Shown here: positions 46,348-57,768 of the stretch, piece by piece | How positions within the stretch are numbered: position 1 is the first letter of the stretch | How the letters are laid out: every line of letters starts with the position of its first letter | Source: Lathyrus oleraceus | Lineage: Eukaryota > Streptophyta > Magnoliopsida > Fabales > Fabaceae | Direction of reading: 5' to 3' | Length of the DNA: 64,000 bases | NCBI RefSeq assembly: GCF_024323335.1 | Contig: NC_066581.1 | Span: forward strand, 37,261,199-37,325,198 | The notes under the pieces: generated by a model | The model's database searches: none | The model's input: only the letters and a program-made list of their open reading frames with translations | What the model was told of the DNA's origin: nothing | Made by a program: the position numbers and the translations under genes

Positions 46348-48184
46348 ATTTCTTGCTCAATTTGATGATTTCCTTTGCCATGCCAAATAAATGCCAATTG
46401 ACGTTATTTTTTGCATGATGCTACTTGTGGATGTTAGGAATGATCATGAATTTTTGTGGATTTTTTGATATCATTTATGATTTGTTTGGTATTTTTCTTT
46501 TTGGATGACCATTTGTGGACTTTTGAATAGTCATGAACTTCAATGATTTGTGAAATGCTTGATGTTTATCATATGAACTTGGAATTTTGCACATTGATTC
46601 TAGACACTTTGAAGTTTATTGTGGCTTTGATTAGATGTCTTTATCATATTTGAATTCTGTTTTAGGCTTGTGTGAACTTGATGCACCATTTGATGCCTTA
46701 TTTGAGCTTGTTTTGCTTACCATGACTTGATGAATTTGATTACCATGCTTCTACTAGTCCAAATGCCTTGAATTTTGGTGGGATGATCATGTGATGTGTG
46801 CTGTTTAGCCATGATTTTTCTTGAGACTTATTGAGTAATTTTGGAGTTAATATGCATTTGTTCATTCTGTTTGCTTCATTGAGCTTTCAATTTGCATGCT
46901 TTGCCTTATGTGCTTTGTGAAATAAAATTGGTTGATGCTATGGACATGAGACCACTTGTATGATGTTCTTATTTGATTGAGCTTGATTCTTGTCAATTTT
47001 CATGTTCTGTTTTGAATTATTTCTCCCTCTTTGACCCTAGGCCTTGTCCTAGTGGTTGGTGCTTATGTTTGAGCTTTGTGTTCAGGATAAGAAGCATATG
47101 GCCTTGAGGAGATTGATTCACATTCCTTAAAGTTGGTTGATTGTTGAATGTTGACTAATCTTAACTTGTTTTGTAGGTTGGTTTTAGCTCATTTGAGTTG
47201 AGCTTGTGCCTTGTACATTGTAGCTTGCACTTGTTGTCTGTTTGACTATGTCTGTTGACTTTTGGATTGTCTGTTTGACTTTTTGAGTTGTATAATGATT
47301 GAGTTAGATTGTTTTCAGGTACATCAGTTGCTTAAGTTCATTGTGAACTTGCTTTTGCTTTGCTTAATTGCTTGAGCATTGAGGTATAATCTCTCTTCTT
47401 CATGTAGTCTGGAAGACCTGGCCTGTTATGTGGCCAGGCACCTGTCTGAAGCCCTCCTTAAGAGGCAATGTCTTTGTGTGTTTATTTTTTGTGCTAAGTA
47501 GGAAAAGTCCTTTGATAAGGGAATTGGCAGACACAAGAGATGTGTAGTCCATCTCCTGCTATTCAGTGTGTCATCCCTTGGCTCACATTACATGTTGATG
47601 CCTTGTGGATCTTAACCCAAGATCTATTGAGTCTAATCTTTGTGGAGAAGAGTTCCTACTTTATGAACTCCCACACCTTCTATTATTCAAAGCTCTCCCT
47701 GACCAGGGATAAGAGCTGTGAGGCACACCCCTCACTTCCTATTTCATCTGCTTCACCCTAACTCTCAATGTTAGGGTTAAGAGCTAACATCACCCTGATA
47801 CAGTGGCTTGTTTGTTGAGGTTGACATGACCCCTTGACTAAAGCCTAACCCTGTGTGAGCCCACTTTGTTTGTATATAGTGTGTGCTATTTGTGTGTATG
47901 CTTGCTCTTGTGCTTTGCTTGTACTGTTTAGGTTTAGCTTGCTCCCTGTGCAAGTTAGCTAGAAACCTTAACCTAGGACCATTGTGAATTTGCATGATAA
48001 CTATTAGGCTCAAGTTAGTCTCCCTTCTAGTATGTCATTTCCCAGTCTCTGGTTAGGTTAGAAGTTCTTTCCCTGCGTAGGGGAACTACGTCACCCTGAT
48101 CCTCATACTATATGAGGTACGTAGGCAGGAGATGAGCTGATCTCTCCGGGCACCCTTTTTCTTTTGCAACCCCTTTGTGTATGT

Positions 48185-48410
48185 TTGGAGACTGACATAA
48201 GTCCAGCGATTGGCAGTTGGTTTCCAGTGTCTGGTTTGTTTTGTTTGGAGTCCGACATAAGTCCAGCGATTGGCAGTTGGTTTCCTATGTGTGTTTGTGG
48301 GTTCGGAGTATGATGTAAGTCCAGCGATTGGCATTCGACCTCCATGTTTTCCTGTTTGTGTGGAGTCTGACGTAAGTCCAGCGATTGGCAGTCGGTTTCC
48401 TGTGTGGTTT
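48185..48410 (+). repeat. Four-unit 58-bp minisatellite in the D LTR
   Basis: GTCCAGCGATTGGCA starts at 48201, 48261, 48319 and 48376, giving periods of 60, 58 and 57. Homologous in core to the C LTR array. Confidence 0.9.
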
Positions 48411-48879
48411 TGTTTGGCGGGCGTTAGCCGAGCTACGAGTGCTTTGATTCTTCTTTAGTCCGAGAAGATACGTATGCATAGGATGCGACATCCTAGCGAG
48501 CATGTTTCCCCCTGTCCGAACTACGTCGACTCTGATGTCTGTGCTTGACAGACTACGTAGGCCCAGGATGCGATATCCTGCCGAGTTAGTTTCTTTTGTT
48601 TTCTGTGTCTCTTTCAGCCAGTGTTTGATGTTTGAGCAGTGTTTAACAACCTTTATCCTTCCTTTTGTGCGTGGATCCCGTCGAGTACGACGGATGCGTA
48701 GGGGTGCTAATACCTTCCCTTCGCATAACCGACTCCCAATCCCATCTCTCTCTGGTCGCGAGACCATGTCTTTTCCAGGTTTACTTCGAGCGTTTCCTTT
48801 CCCTCTTTTGGGATAAATAACGCACGGTGGCGGCTCTGTTGTTTTTGTTTCCCGCCGGTTTTTCACGTAATGCGACAGC

Positions 48880-48897
48880 TGGCGACTCTGTTGGGGA
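48880..48897 (+). promoter_or_regulatory. Primer binding site of element D (tRNA-Arg)
   Basis: TGGCGACTCTGTTGGGGA two bases after the LTR end; complementary to the tRNA-Arg 3' end with two mismatches. Confidence 0.88.
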
Positions 48898-50020
48898 GGA
48901 TACAGAAGTTGACCTCTTGCTGGTCCATCTTCCCTAAGCGAGTCTCTCCTAGCGCTCTCTAGGTTAGGGTTTTGGTTGCTGTTTGCTGTTATTTATTGCA
49001 TTCATTTGTTTATTGTTTGCATTTATGTGTGCATTAATGTTTGCATTCATTCATATTCATCTGTGCTGGCTGTGCTGTGTTCTCTCTGTTGGGGTGGGAG
49101 TTACTCGAGGTAAAAGGCCCAATACCCAGGCTATGAGTGAAATCTAGGAAACCTAGGAATAGAGTGATTCATGGGAAGCGGGTGGTATGCGCCACTTAGC
49201 GGAACATTGACATCACGAGCAGTTCAGACCCTGATGGGATATTATCGTTACATACTTCGGGTGTGTATATGATGATATTCTGTGAAAGGTTATTTATGTT
49301 GCGTTTCTCTCGACCTTACCCTGACCTAGAATTCACCCGTGAGTGGGGAGGGAATGATCATTATTACAGGTACAGTTGGTGACTTGTCGGTGACTTGTTG
49401 GTGACTCTGGGTACTGATGGTGACTTTGGTTCCGATGGACTTATGGGTACTTACTTATGACACGTCGGAGTTCTGTCCGTGATATCTATCAGCGGGTTCC
49501 GTTTATTTCGGATCCCCGGGTTGAATTTGAGAGTACTCGTTCAGAGGATCTGGTTGTCATCCGTTCAGTGGATGTTCCTGTGATGATAAGATGTAATCTT
49601 CGGTTCCGTTTATTTCGGAGCTCCCCAAGTTGGATTTATGGTGACTTAGTCCCTCAAATGACTGTGACTGGTTCAGAGACTTAATGGGTCTTCAGATGAC
49701 TTGGAAGATGGCACCGTGACCTGCATTCATGCATTTGCATCATTCCCATTCTGCATTCACCTGCATTCAACTCATGTCTACCCATACTCAGGGTCCATTT
49801 TTTGATTAAGATTCTGGTTGAGAGACAGCCAGATGTCAGAATGTTATTGATGAAAGATTATTTGTCTCAGTGACGCTAGAATCAAAGGACAGAATATTCC
49901 TGGTACAGATAGACATTGCATGTGTGAGTCATAGTAACCCATTGGCTGTTTTGTAGGTGTCAACCGGTGCGCATAGCTCGTCTGCTCAGATATCCTGCTA
50001 GACTCAACAAACTCAGACTG
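48898..50020 (+). other. Leader of element D
   Basis: About 1.1 kb without a supported gene and without the ORF1 found in A and C. A direct repeat GGTTCCGTTTATTTCGGA occurs at 49495 and 49602. Confidence 0.75.
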
Positions 50021-50635
50021 ATGGATCCACCCAACGCCGACCTTCTCGAACTGAAAGAGATGATGAGGGAGTTGTTCAAAGTCGTGCAAGGGCTTGCCTT
50101 GGGGCAGAAAGCAATGGCCGAGAGATTGGAAAGGATTGAAGGCTGGATGATCAAGGAGGAAGTTCAGGGAAAGGCTCCGTCATCCGAAGTAAATAACCCC
50201 TCTAGCACTGTAGCAAAGAAACCGTCTGGCAGTGGTCTGCTCAAGAAGGAGGTTGAGTTAGGTGGTATGCAGGCCAAGAAAGAGCGTAGTAAGGATCGTT
50301 ACCACCCTTATGCTGCCACTGTAACCACTCCTGTTGGTAATCCACCTGTACAACCACAACAACCGCCACCTCAACAGAAAGCACCGAGGGCTAAGAGCCA
50401 GGTGAAGAAAGGGAAGACAGATCGTCTGTTTGATAAGCCACCCGTGACTTATACCCTTCTGTTCAAGAAGCTGAGGGATCTTGGGTTAGTTCGGCCGAGG
50501 ATCTTGATTCCTGTAGAGCAGCAGCGGAGGGCCCCAAACTATGATGAGAATGCCAGGTGCGAGTTCCATTCTGGGGCACCCGGGCACAGCATTGAGGGTT
50601 GTAGAGCTTTCAAGCACGTTGTCCAGGATATGGTG
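50021..50635 (+). pseudogene. Truncated gag-pro ORF of element D, first part (split by copia)
   Basis: From ATG 50021 (MDPPNADLLELKEMMREL), at the position equivalent to the gag start of C. It has an N-terminal coiled coil, a Pro/Gln-rich linker and a knuckle-like CEFHSGAPGHSIEGC near the end. The whole capsid domain between coiled coil and knuckle is absent. The reading frame is open up to the copia insertion and resumes in the same frame at 61534, so the uninterrupted ORF had 430 codons before copia arrived. It is non-functional now because it is split. Confidence 0.8.
50631..50635. repeat. Target duplication of the copia element, left copy
   Basis: TGGTG, repeated at 61529-61533 after the 3' LTR. 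Confidence 0.95.
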
Positions 50636-50840
50636 TGTGAGAGAATTCTTTACCTTGAATTAATTTTTAATGATAGCAAATTGTGTGATCATCATCCAAA
50701 TGTTGGTTGTGCATTGCATTACATGATACATGTGTGTTTTATTATGGTTTTCATCCCACTCTATTGTTGCATAACTATACATATAAACCTACATTGATAC
50801 TTCCCTTTAAATAACAATTAAAATGCATTTTATGTCAGTA

Positions 50841-51178
50841 AGCATCGATACATAAAGCCTCTGCATCGATACATACAGCATGTGATAAATCACAAAACCT
50901 TTATGTTCAGTATGCATCGATGCATACGAGTCATGCATCAATACATGGAAGACAAAAAACTCTATGCATCGATACACACGATCCCTGCATCGATACATGA
51001 TCAATTGAAACAGCCTGTGTATCAATACATGCGCATTAGGCATCGATACATACCAGTGAGATAATCACATGCATCGATACACACGAATTATGCATCGATA
51101 CATGATTAATAAATTTCACCAAAAATTCACATAACTTACAGTATGCATCGATACACACCCTTATGCATCAATACATAA
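50841..51178 (+). promoter_or_regulatory. Array of twelve TGCATCGATACAT motifs upstream of the TATA box
   Basis: Twelve degenerate copies of a partly palindromic 12-14 base motif (core GCATCGATAC) spaced about 20-50 bases apart. The last ends some 40 bases before the TATA box. The 3' LTR has the same array at 60049-60386. The position suggests an enhancer or transcription-factor array in U3. Confidence 0.75.
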
Positions 51179-51215
51179 AGCTGTTTCATGTTATAACAAC
51201 AACTATTTTGTAGCA

Positions 51216-51223
51216 TATAAAAG
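51216..51223 (+). promoter_or_regulatory. TATA box of the copia LTR
   Basis: TATAAAAG in the context GCATATAAAAGACAGG; 3' LTR copy at 60424-60431. Confidence 0.75.
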
Positions 51224-52322
51224 ACAGGTTACAACAGCAGTGCAAAAACACGAATTCATTGAGGGAAAACAATTGAACACAGATCAAAAGCAGTGTTGGA
51301 GCAATTGTTTGAGAGCAATTAGAAACCTGAAAGAGACTTCATCTTCTTCATCTTCTCAATCACTTTTCTTCAAGAACACTTACACATAACCATTCTTGTT
51401 CTTTGGATTAAAGAAGCATCGAGATAACGTTCAGTGGTACGATCAAGGATCTAGCTGTGGTTTGCAGTGGAACGATCGAGGATCCAGCTGAGTCGAAGAT
51501 TGAAGGGGGTTTCTAGGAAAAACCTACTGGTTTGTCCTTCAAGAACTGGAGTGTTCTTGAGGGTTTGGGAGTCACATTTGCAGAACATATTCAGCCGCAG
51601 CGTTGCGTTTGGAGATCGGGGGATTTCGCAAGCAGGTCGTGGAACCGGTGAATTGTTTGCAATTTTGTGCAGGAAAATCTTGATCGTGCTCAGATCAAGT
51701 GAAGGTTCATACAAGAAGAGGTTCTTAGAGTTTAGAATTCTGTCTTTGTATCATAACCTTGTATCAACGGATTCGGCAATAATTGATAATCAAAGTTCTC
51801 AATTTCATTTGAAATTGAGAGGGAGACGTACCCACACGCGAGGACGACGTGGGGAACTTCCTTACCAAATCTCTGCGTATCGTACTCTTACCTTACTCCT
51901 CTTTACGTTTTTCAAACTGTTTTCGCAATTTCAGTTAGTGTGTGGTGATTGTTTCTTTTTCAAGACAGCAGTGGCAAGAAAACTTTAATCAAACTCCATT
52001 GTTGTTTATCATAGATCACATACACACCAACTGTTTGATAAAACGGTTAACTAGATTTTATTCATTGGAAATAGACTTTAATGATAAGTGCATTCAATTA
52101 GTTAAAATTCTGTTGTGAACTGTTTCCGTCATTCTCATTAAAATCCAGCAATTTAACTTATGTGTCCGGCTTTCTAGTAGCGGTTCAGAATAGACGGAAG
52201 TCGATTCGGGACTGATTTTTTCGCCAACTTTGAAAACTCTGATAAAATTTCAAATTCGTTAAATTTCAAAGAGGTGATCTATTCACCCCCCCTCTCGATC
52301 ACTAGCCACACCGTCTAACAAG

Positions 52323-52334
52323 TGGTATCAGAGC
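52323..52334 (+). promoter_or_regulatory. Primer binding site of the copia element (tRNA-iMet)
   Basis: TGGTATCAGAGC two bases after the LTR is the standard plant copia PBS complementary to initiator tRNA-Met. Confidence 0.96.
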
Positions 52335-52371
52335 GCCGGTTCGCTGGTGCTCTGTGGCTGCCTGTAACAGT

Positions 52372-53469
52372 ATGGATTCTGAACCAAAGGGGGCGTATAA
52401 TAGAGCGCCTATTTTCAACGGTGAAAATTATGGCTACTGGAAAGACTGCATGCGAGTTCATATAAATTCTGTGGATAGGTTAGTATGGGCTGCCATTGAA
52501 AACGGTCCGTTTCAAATCACTATGACAAATGCGGCTGGCGCCATAGTACCTAAACCAGAAGATGATTGGAATGAGAAAGATGAGAAAAAGTGGTCGTGTG
52601 ATTGGAGAGCTCGAAACATGTTAATTTCAGCACTTGGTGTTGATGAGTATTATCGAGTATCCCATTGCACGACAGCTAAAGAAATGTGGGACGCTTTAGA
52701 AGTTGCCCATGAGGGTACTACTGAAGTAAAACAGTCCCGCATTAACACACTCAATCAAGAGTTTGAGCTCTTTCGCATGAAACAAGGAGAATCCATCTCC
52801 GACATGCAAAAGAGATTCACTCATCTAACTAACCGATTGAATGCTCTTGGAAAACCTATTTCCAATGAAATTGCTACTAATAAAATTCTCAGGTGTCTTA
52901 GCAGGGAGTGGCAACCTAAAGTTACAGCAATCAAGGAAGCCAACGATCTTACAAGACTTACGATTACAACCCTGTTTGGAAAGCTGGAAGAACATCAGCA
53001 AGCTTTGAAAAATCTTGAAAAATATGAGAATAAAAGTAAGAAGGAAAAGGAGAAGAAAAGAGACAAAGAGGGAGAGAAGAAGCCAATAGCTCTTGTGGCC
53101 TCTAGCTCTAAGTCCTCACGAAAAGAGCAAAGCGACAATGATTCAAGTAGTGACAAAGACTCGGATGATGAGGAAATGGGACTGTTTGTAAGGAGATACA
53201 ATAGATTCATTCGAAAGAATGGAGTCAAGCATTCCGACAAAAATATCATGAAGTTTCGAAAACAATCTACAAATTCGAAACAAGAAGAGAACAAGAAGAG
53301 TAGAGGAAGAGGATCCTGTTTTAATTGTGGTAAATCCGGACACTATAAAACGGACTGCCCTATGAAGTATAAGGATCAAAGAAAAGATTCGCCAAAAGGG
53401 TACAGCAAACAAAGAAGAGCGTATATTGCATGGGAAAGTGATAGTGATTCATCAAGCACACAAAGCTAG
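52372..53469 (+). CDS. gag: Gag of the copia element
   Basis: ATG 52372 (MDSEPKGAYNRAPIFNGENY) begins a copia Gag. It has an N-terminal UBN2-type gag domain with GYWKDCMRVHI, a central helical region (about residues 120-220), a Lys/Glu-rich stretch and the zinc knuckle CFNCGKSGHYKTDC (about 53314-53358), which binds the RNA. A TAG at 53467-53469 ends it after a Ser/Asp-rich segment. The same frame continues directly beyond the TAG with conserved Sirevirus sequence, so the stop is probably a mutation. Its context is not the CARYYA readthrough signal. Confidence 0.9.
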   Translation: MDSEPKGAYNRAPIFNGENYGYWKDCMRVHINSVDRLVWAAIENGPFQITMTNAAGAIVPKPEDDWNEKDEKKWSCDWRARNMLISALGVDEYYRVSHCTTAKEMWDALEVAHEGTTEVKQSRINTLNQEFELFRMKQGESISDMQKRFTHLTNRLNALGKPISNEIATNKILRCLSREWQPKVTAIKEANDLTRLTITTLFGKLEEHQQALKNLEKYENKSKKEKEKKRDKEGEKKPIALVASSSKSSRKEQSDNDSSSDKDSDDEEMGLFVRRYNRFIRKNGVKHSDKNIMKFRKQSTNSKQEENKKSRGRGSCFNCGKSGHYKTDCPMKYKDQRKDSPKGYSKQRRAYIAWESDSDSSSTQS

Positions 53470-56400
53470 TGTGATGATGATGAAGCTGCAAATCTGTGCC
53501 TTATGGCTCACACAAAAAATCTGTCCTACCACAAGAAGAAAAACAATGACAAAAAGGTAAAACAAGCCTATTACAATAATTTCTCCTCTATGTCTTTTTC
53601 GGAACTAAAAATAGCTTTTGAAAAACTGCATAACGAAACTGTAGATGCTTTTAAAAGACTATCTTCCGACAAACATATCTTCTCATTTTTGGAAGGTAAA
53701 GTAAACAAAGCTGAAATTGATTTAGAAGCATTGAAAACTAGTATTGCAGAAAATTCAAAAACTATTGACATTGACGGATGTAGTAGAGTTAGGTATTGTG
53801 ACGCTTGTTATATTTGGCAAAAAGAGGTAAACACTCTTAAGGTCAAATTAGAGAAAGCGCTACAACCTAAAGTTACTTATGCCGTTGATCCCGAGTTGTT
53901 TAAGAAGTCATTGAATCCTCCATATGCAAAATACTCTTTTATTCTAAAGGATTCAATGAACAAGAAACAACAAACACATCATCATGGTTTATGTCATTAT
54001 TGTTGCCATGCTGGCCATACCATTGAGAAATGCAAATTTAGGAGATTTCTTGTCCCTAAAGGCATTTATCAATGGAAGCCAAAAGGCAACCATGTTAGCA
54101 CTTACCCACTTGGACCCAATGAAAATTGGGTACCAACTTCTCTCTTTTGATGTTGTAGGATGAGTGCCTTGCCTCCGCAGATAGAAAGTGGTTTCTTGAC
54201 AGCGGCTGCTCGAGGCACATGATCGGTGACATATCGCTCTTTATAGACTTCAAGGCAAAGAAGAAGGGATATGTCACTTATGGAGACAACAACAAAGGAG
54301 CTATACTCGGCAAAGGTAGTGTAGGTAATCCCTCCACCACTACTATTTCAAATGTCCATTTAGTTGAGGGACTTAAACACAATTTGTTAAGCATAAGTCA
54401 ACTATGCGACATGGGCTATAAAGTGTCGTTTACGAAAACTTGCTGCATAATTGAACATGTTGAACAAAACATTGTGTTTAAGGGTGTAAGAGTAAACAAC
54501 ATCTATATGCTTGACTTGTTTGATGTACCTTTAACAAATACTAAATGTCTAGTCACCTTGAATGATGATTCTTGGCTTTGGCATAGACGTTTAGCGCATG
54601 TTAACTTCGATTTGCTAAATAAGGTTATATCTAAGGATCTAGTAGTCGGTCTACCAAAAATAAAGTTTTCAAAAGACCACCTACGCGACGCGTGCCAAAT
54701 GGGAAAGCAAACAAGGGTGTCCTTTAAATCTAAAAATGTAATTTCAACTTCACGACCTCTTGAGCTTCTCCATATGGACCTCTTTGGACCTTCTAGGACA
54801 AAGAGCCTAGGTGGAAATTACTATGGCTTTGTAATAGTTGATGACTACTCTAGATTCACTTGGACTATATTCCTTCATAGCAAAGATGAAACTTTTTCTG
54901 CTTTTAAAAATTTTGCAAATCTGTCCCAAAACAAAATGAATTCCAAAATAGTTACAATTCGTAGCGATCATGGTGGTGAGTTTCAAAATTACCACTTTGA
55001 GAAGTTTTGTGACAAGTATGGTATTGAGCATAACTTTTCAGCCCCTCGCACTCCACAACAAAATGGCGTTGCGGAGCATAAAAATCGTGTTTTAGAGGAG
55101 TTGGCAAGAACAATGCTCAATGAGGGTGGATTACCAAAATACTTTTGGGCTGATGCTGTCAGCACGGCCTGTTATGTTCTAAACAGAATCTCAATTCGCC
55201 CTATTTTAAACAAAACTCCTTATGAACTTTTGAAAGGAAGAAAACCAAACTTGTCACATCTTCACGTATTCGGTTGTAAATGTTTTGTTTTAAATAACGG
55301 TAAGGAAAACATTGGGAAGTTTGATGCAAAAGCGGATGAAGGTATCTTTCTTGGTTACTCACTGTCAAGTAAAGCATATAGAGTGTATAATAAGCGTTTA
55401 CTTACTGTTGAAGAATTTGTTCATGTTTCTTTTGATGAGTCTTATCCGAAAAATGTCGGAAAAGGTATTTCTTTTGATGACGCAGGTGTATCTACAGAAG
55501 ACATACTCAAGGAAGCTGTTGAGGAAACTGATCAAGCCAAAACAGCTGCTCATGAGAAGGAGGAAGATACTAGTCATGAAGAAATTGAGGAAGAAAAGAC
55601 AGCTGAAGTGAATGATCTTCCAACAGCTTGGAGGTCCTCAAAAGACCATCCCATTGACAACATCTTGGGAGACATTTCAAAGGGAGTATTGACTCGTTCT
55701 AAGTAAGTAATTTTTGTTCTCACTTCGCGTTTGTTTCACAAGTAGAACCTAAGAATGCCAAAGAGGCCTTGATTGATGAATTTTGGCTAATGGCCATGCA
55801 AGAAGAGCTTAATCAATTTAAAAGAAATGACGTTTGGGAACTTGTCCCTCGTCCGCGAGATCATCATATCATAGGCACTAAGTGGGTTTTTAGGAACAAG
55901 CTTGATGAAAACGGAGTGATTACTAGGAACAAGGCACGTTTAGTAGCATAAGGGTATAACCAAGAGGAGGGCATAGACTATGAGGAAACTTATGCTCCAG
56001 TTGCTCGCCTTGAAGCTATACGTCTTTTGCTTGCCTATGCGTGTTCTAAGGATTTTAAGCTTTACCAAATGGACGTAAAGAGTGCCTTTTTGAATGGTGT
56101 CATAAATGAAGAAGTATATGTTTCACAACCTCCCGGTTTTGAAAATGCTGAAAATCCAGATCATGTTTACAAATTAAAACGAGCTTTGTATGGTCTTAAA
56201 CAAGCCCCTCGGGTTTGGTATGAAAGGCTTAGCAAATTCCTAATTGATCATGGATATTCAAGAGGTAAAGTGGACAATACTCTCTTTATTAAACACAAAG
56301 GGAAGCACATTCTTTTAGTTCAAGTTTATGTCGACGATATCATATTTGGTTCAACTAACATTCACTTGGTCGAAGAATTTTCTAAGGTTATGCAGGGTGA

Positions 56401-57283
56401 ATTTGAGATGAGTCTAATGGGGGAGCTGAACTACTTCCTAGGACTGCAAATAAAGCAACTTGATGAGGGTACAACAGTATGTCAAACAAAATACTGCAGA
56501 GAACTACTCAAGCGCTTTGGAATGAATGATTCAAAATCAATCGACACCCCAATGCCTACCAACGGAAATCTAGATAAGGATGAGCACGGTAAGTGTGTAG
56601 ATGTCAAAAGGTTCAGAGGTATGATTGGATCTCTCTTATATCTTTCTGCTTCTAGACCAGACATCATGTTTAGTGTTTGTATGTGTGCACGCTATCAATC
56701 AAATCCTAAGGAATCGCACCTAAAAGCGGTGAAGCGCATATTTAGATATCTTCACGGAACACCTAAATATGGGCTTTGGTACTCCAAAGGAAGTGATTGT
56801 AGCTTAGTAGGGTACTCCGATTCTGATTTTGCTGGCTGCAAATCAGATAGGAAAAGCACAAGTGGCACATGTCACCTGTTTTCAAACTCCTTGGTCAGTT
56901 GGCATAGCAAAAAGCAAGTTTCTGTGGCTTTGTCAACTGCAGAGGCAGAATACGTTGCAGCCGGTAGTTGTTGCGCTCAGATTTTATGGCTGAAACAGCA
57001 ACTACAAGACTTCAACATTCAACTCAAACGTATTCCTATCAAATGTGACAACACTAGTGCCATAAACCTTACTAAAAACCATGTTTTACACTCACGCACT
57101 AAACACATAGAGATTAGACATCATTTCCTTCGTGATCATGTTGAAAAAGAAGACGTTATCTTTGAGCACGTTGATTCCAAAAATCAGCTTGCTGATATTT
57201 TCACTAAACCATTGGCAACGGAACCTTTCTTCAACATTCGTCGCGAATTGGGAATCCTAGATCTTTCTCAATTGATGTCATAA
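53470..57283 (+). pseudogene. pol: Pol of the copia element: protease, integrase, RT, RNase H (stops and frameshifts)
   Basis: First part (to 54150) is a coiled-coil linker with a second knuckle CHYCCHAGHTIEKC. Then come a frameshift and TAG near 54141-54158, protease WFLDSGCSRHMIGD (about 54190), the pre-integrase HHCC region with HRRLAH and ACQMGKQ, and the integrase core with HMDLFG, RSDHGGEF and the catalytic Glu of GVAEHKNR. A second frameshift follows at about 55701-55706, then a TAA at 55949-55951 within the RT start (VA*GYNQ). RT has [13 protein letters not shown] and the active site VYVDDIIFG (about 56327-56353). RNase H has [17 protein letters not shown] and ADIFTKPL and stays open to 57283. 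One zinc-finger Cys of the integrase is Arg. Confidence 0.93.
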
Positions 57284-57768
57284 GCATGTTACCTCTTAAT
57301 TATATTATGCCTCACCATGGTTGATAAGAGCTGTTTTAGATGTCAATTATCCATCACAAGAGTTCTCCAACAGAGGTAATATCAATCCTTTCTACAATTT
57401 TCTTATTGCTAAGTGATTGTGTATGTTAGAACAAATGTTCTTATTCTAGTTGATATAAAATTTGTTTGCATATACTCCTTGTCCATATTGTGTGCACATT
57501 AACAATTTGACTTCTGAATCTCTGTTGAGCATAATCATCATGACATAGTGCATAATGCATATTCATACTACATTAAAATTCATTAAAAACTAGTTCAGCA
57601 TCAGTATGCATCGACACAAACGAAGCATGCATCGACCCATACATTCTGAAATTCAAATTTTTAAAAACTGCTTCAGGATGCATCGATGCATCCATCGCAT
57701 GTATCGATACACATGCCAATTGTGAATATTTGGCATCGACGCATGACCCTCTGCATCGATACATACTG
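57284..57768 (+). other. Copia spacer between pol and the third ORF, with a second motif array
   Basis: No gene supported. At 57606-57818 there are about seven copies of the GCATCGAYRCA motif found in the LTR array. This could drive or regulate the downstream ORF; no TATA box is evident. Confidence 0.65.

Larger units (their letters stand above)
44027..48877 (+). repeat. 5' LTR of element D (4851 bp)
   Basis: Starts TGTAGCACCTC at the break in Athila gag and ends GCGACA two bases before the PBS. Large parts align with the C LTR (for example the hairpin region at 46325 and TAGTCTGGAAGACCTGGCC at 47405). It contains a TATA box (45039-45046), a hairpin (45855-45875), a 58-bp array (48185-48410) and a PBS-like copy (48828-48840). 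No gene supported. Confidence 0.88.
50636..52320 (+). repeat. 5' LTR of the copia element (1685 bp)
   Basis: TGTGAGAGAATTC to GTCTAACA, directly before the PBS. It contains a 12-copy motif array (50841-51178), TATA box (51216-51223) and the C-rich Sirevirus box (about 52283-52297). Short ORFs inside it are not genes. Confidence 0.96.

Noticed and set aside
48285..48866. 193-codon minus-strand ORF in the D LTR
   Set aside because: Overlaps the 58-bp tandem array and LTR end; repeats explain the open frame.
50807..51064. Short ORFs rich in Met/His/Tyr in the copia LTRs
   Set aside because: They translate the GCATCGATAC motif array; repetitive DNA, present identically in both LTRs.
50841..51178. 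CRISPR-like array
   Set aside because: The repeats are short, degenerate and irregularly spaced inside a plant LTR; no cas genes and a eukaryotic context.
53467..53469. Programmed readthrough stop between gag and pol of the copia element
   Set aside because: The bases after TAG are TGTGAT, not the CARYYA context, and other unambiguous lesions occur nearby; a mutation is simpler.
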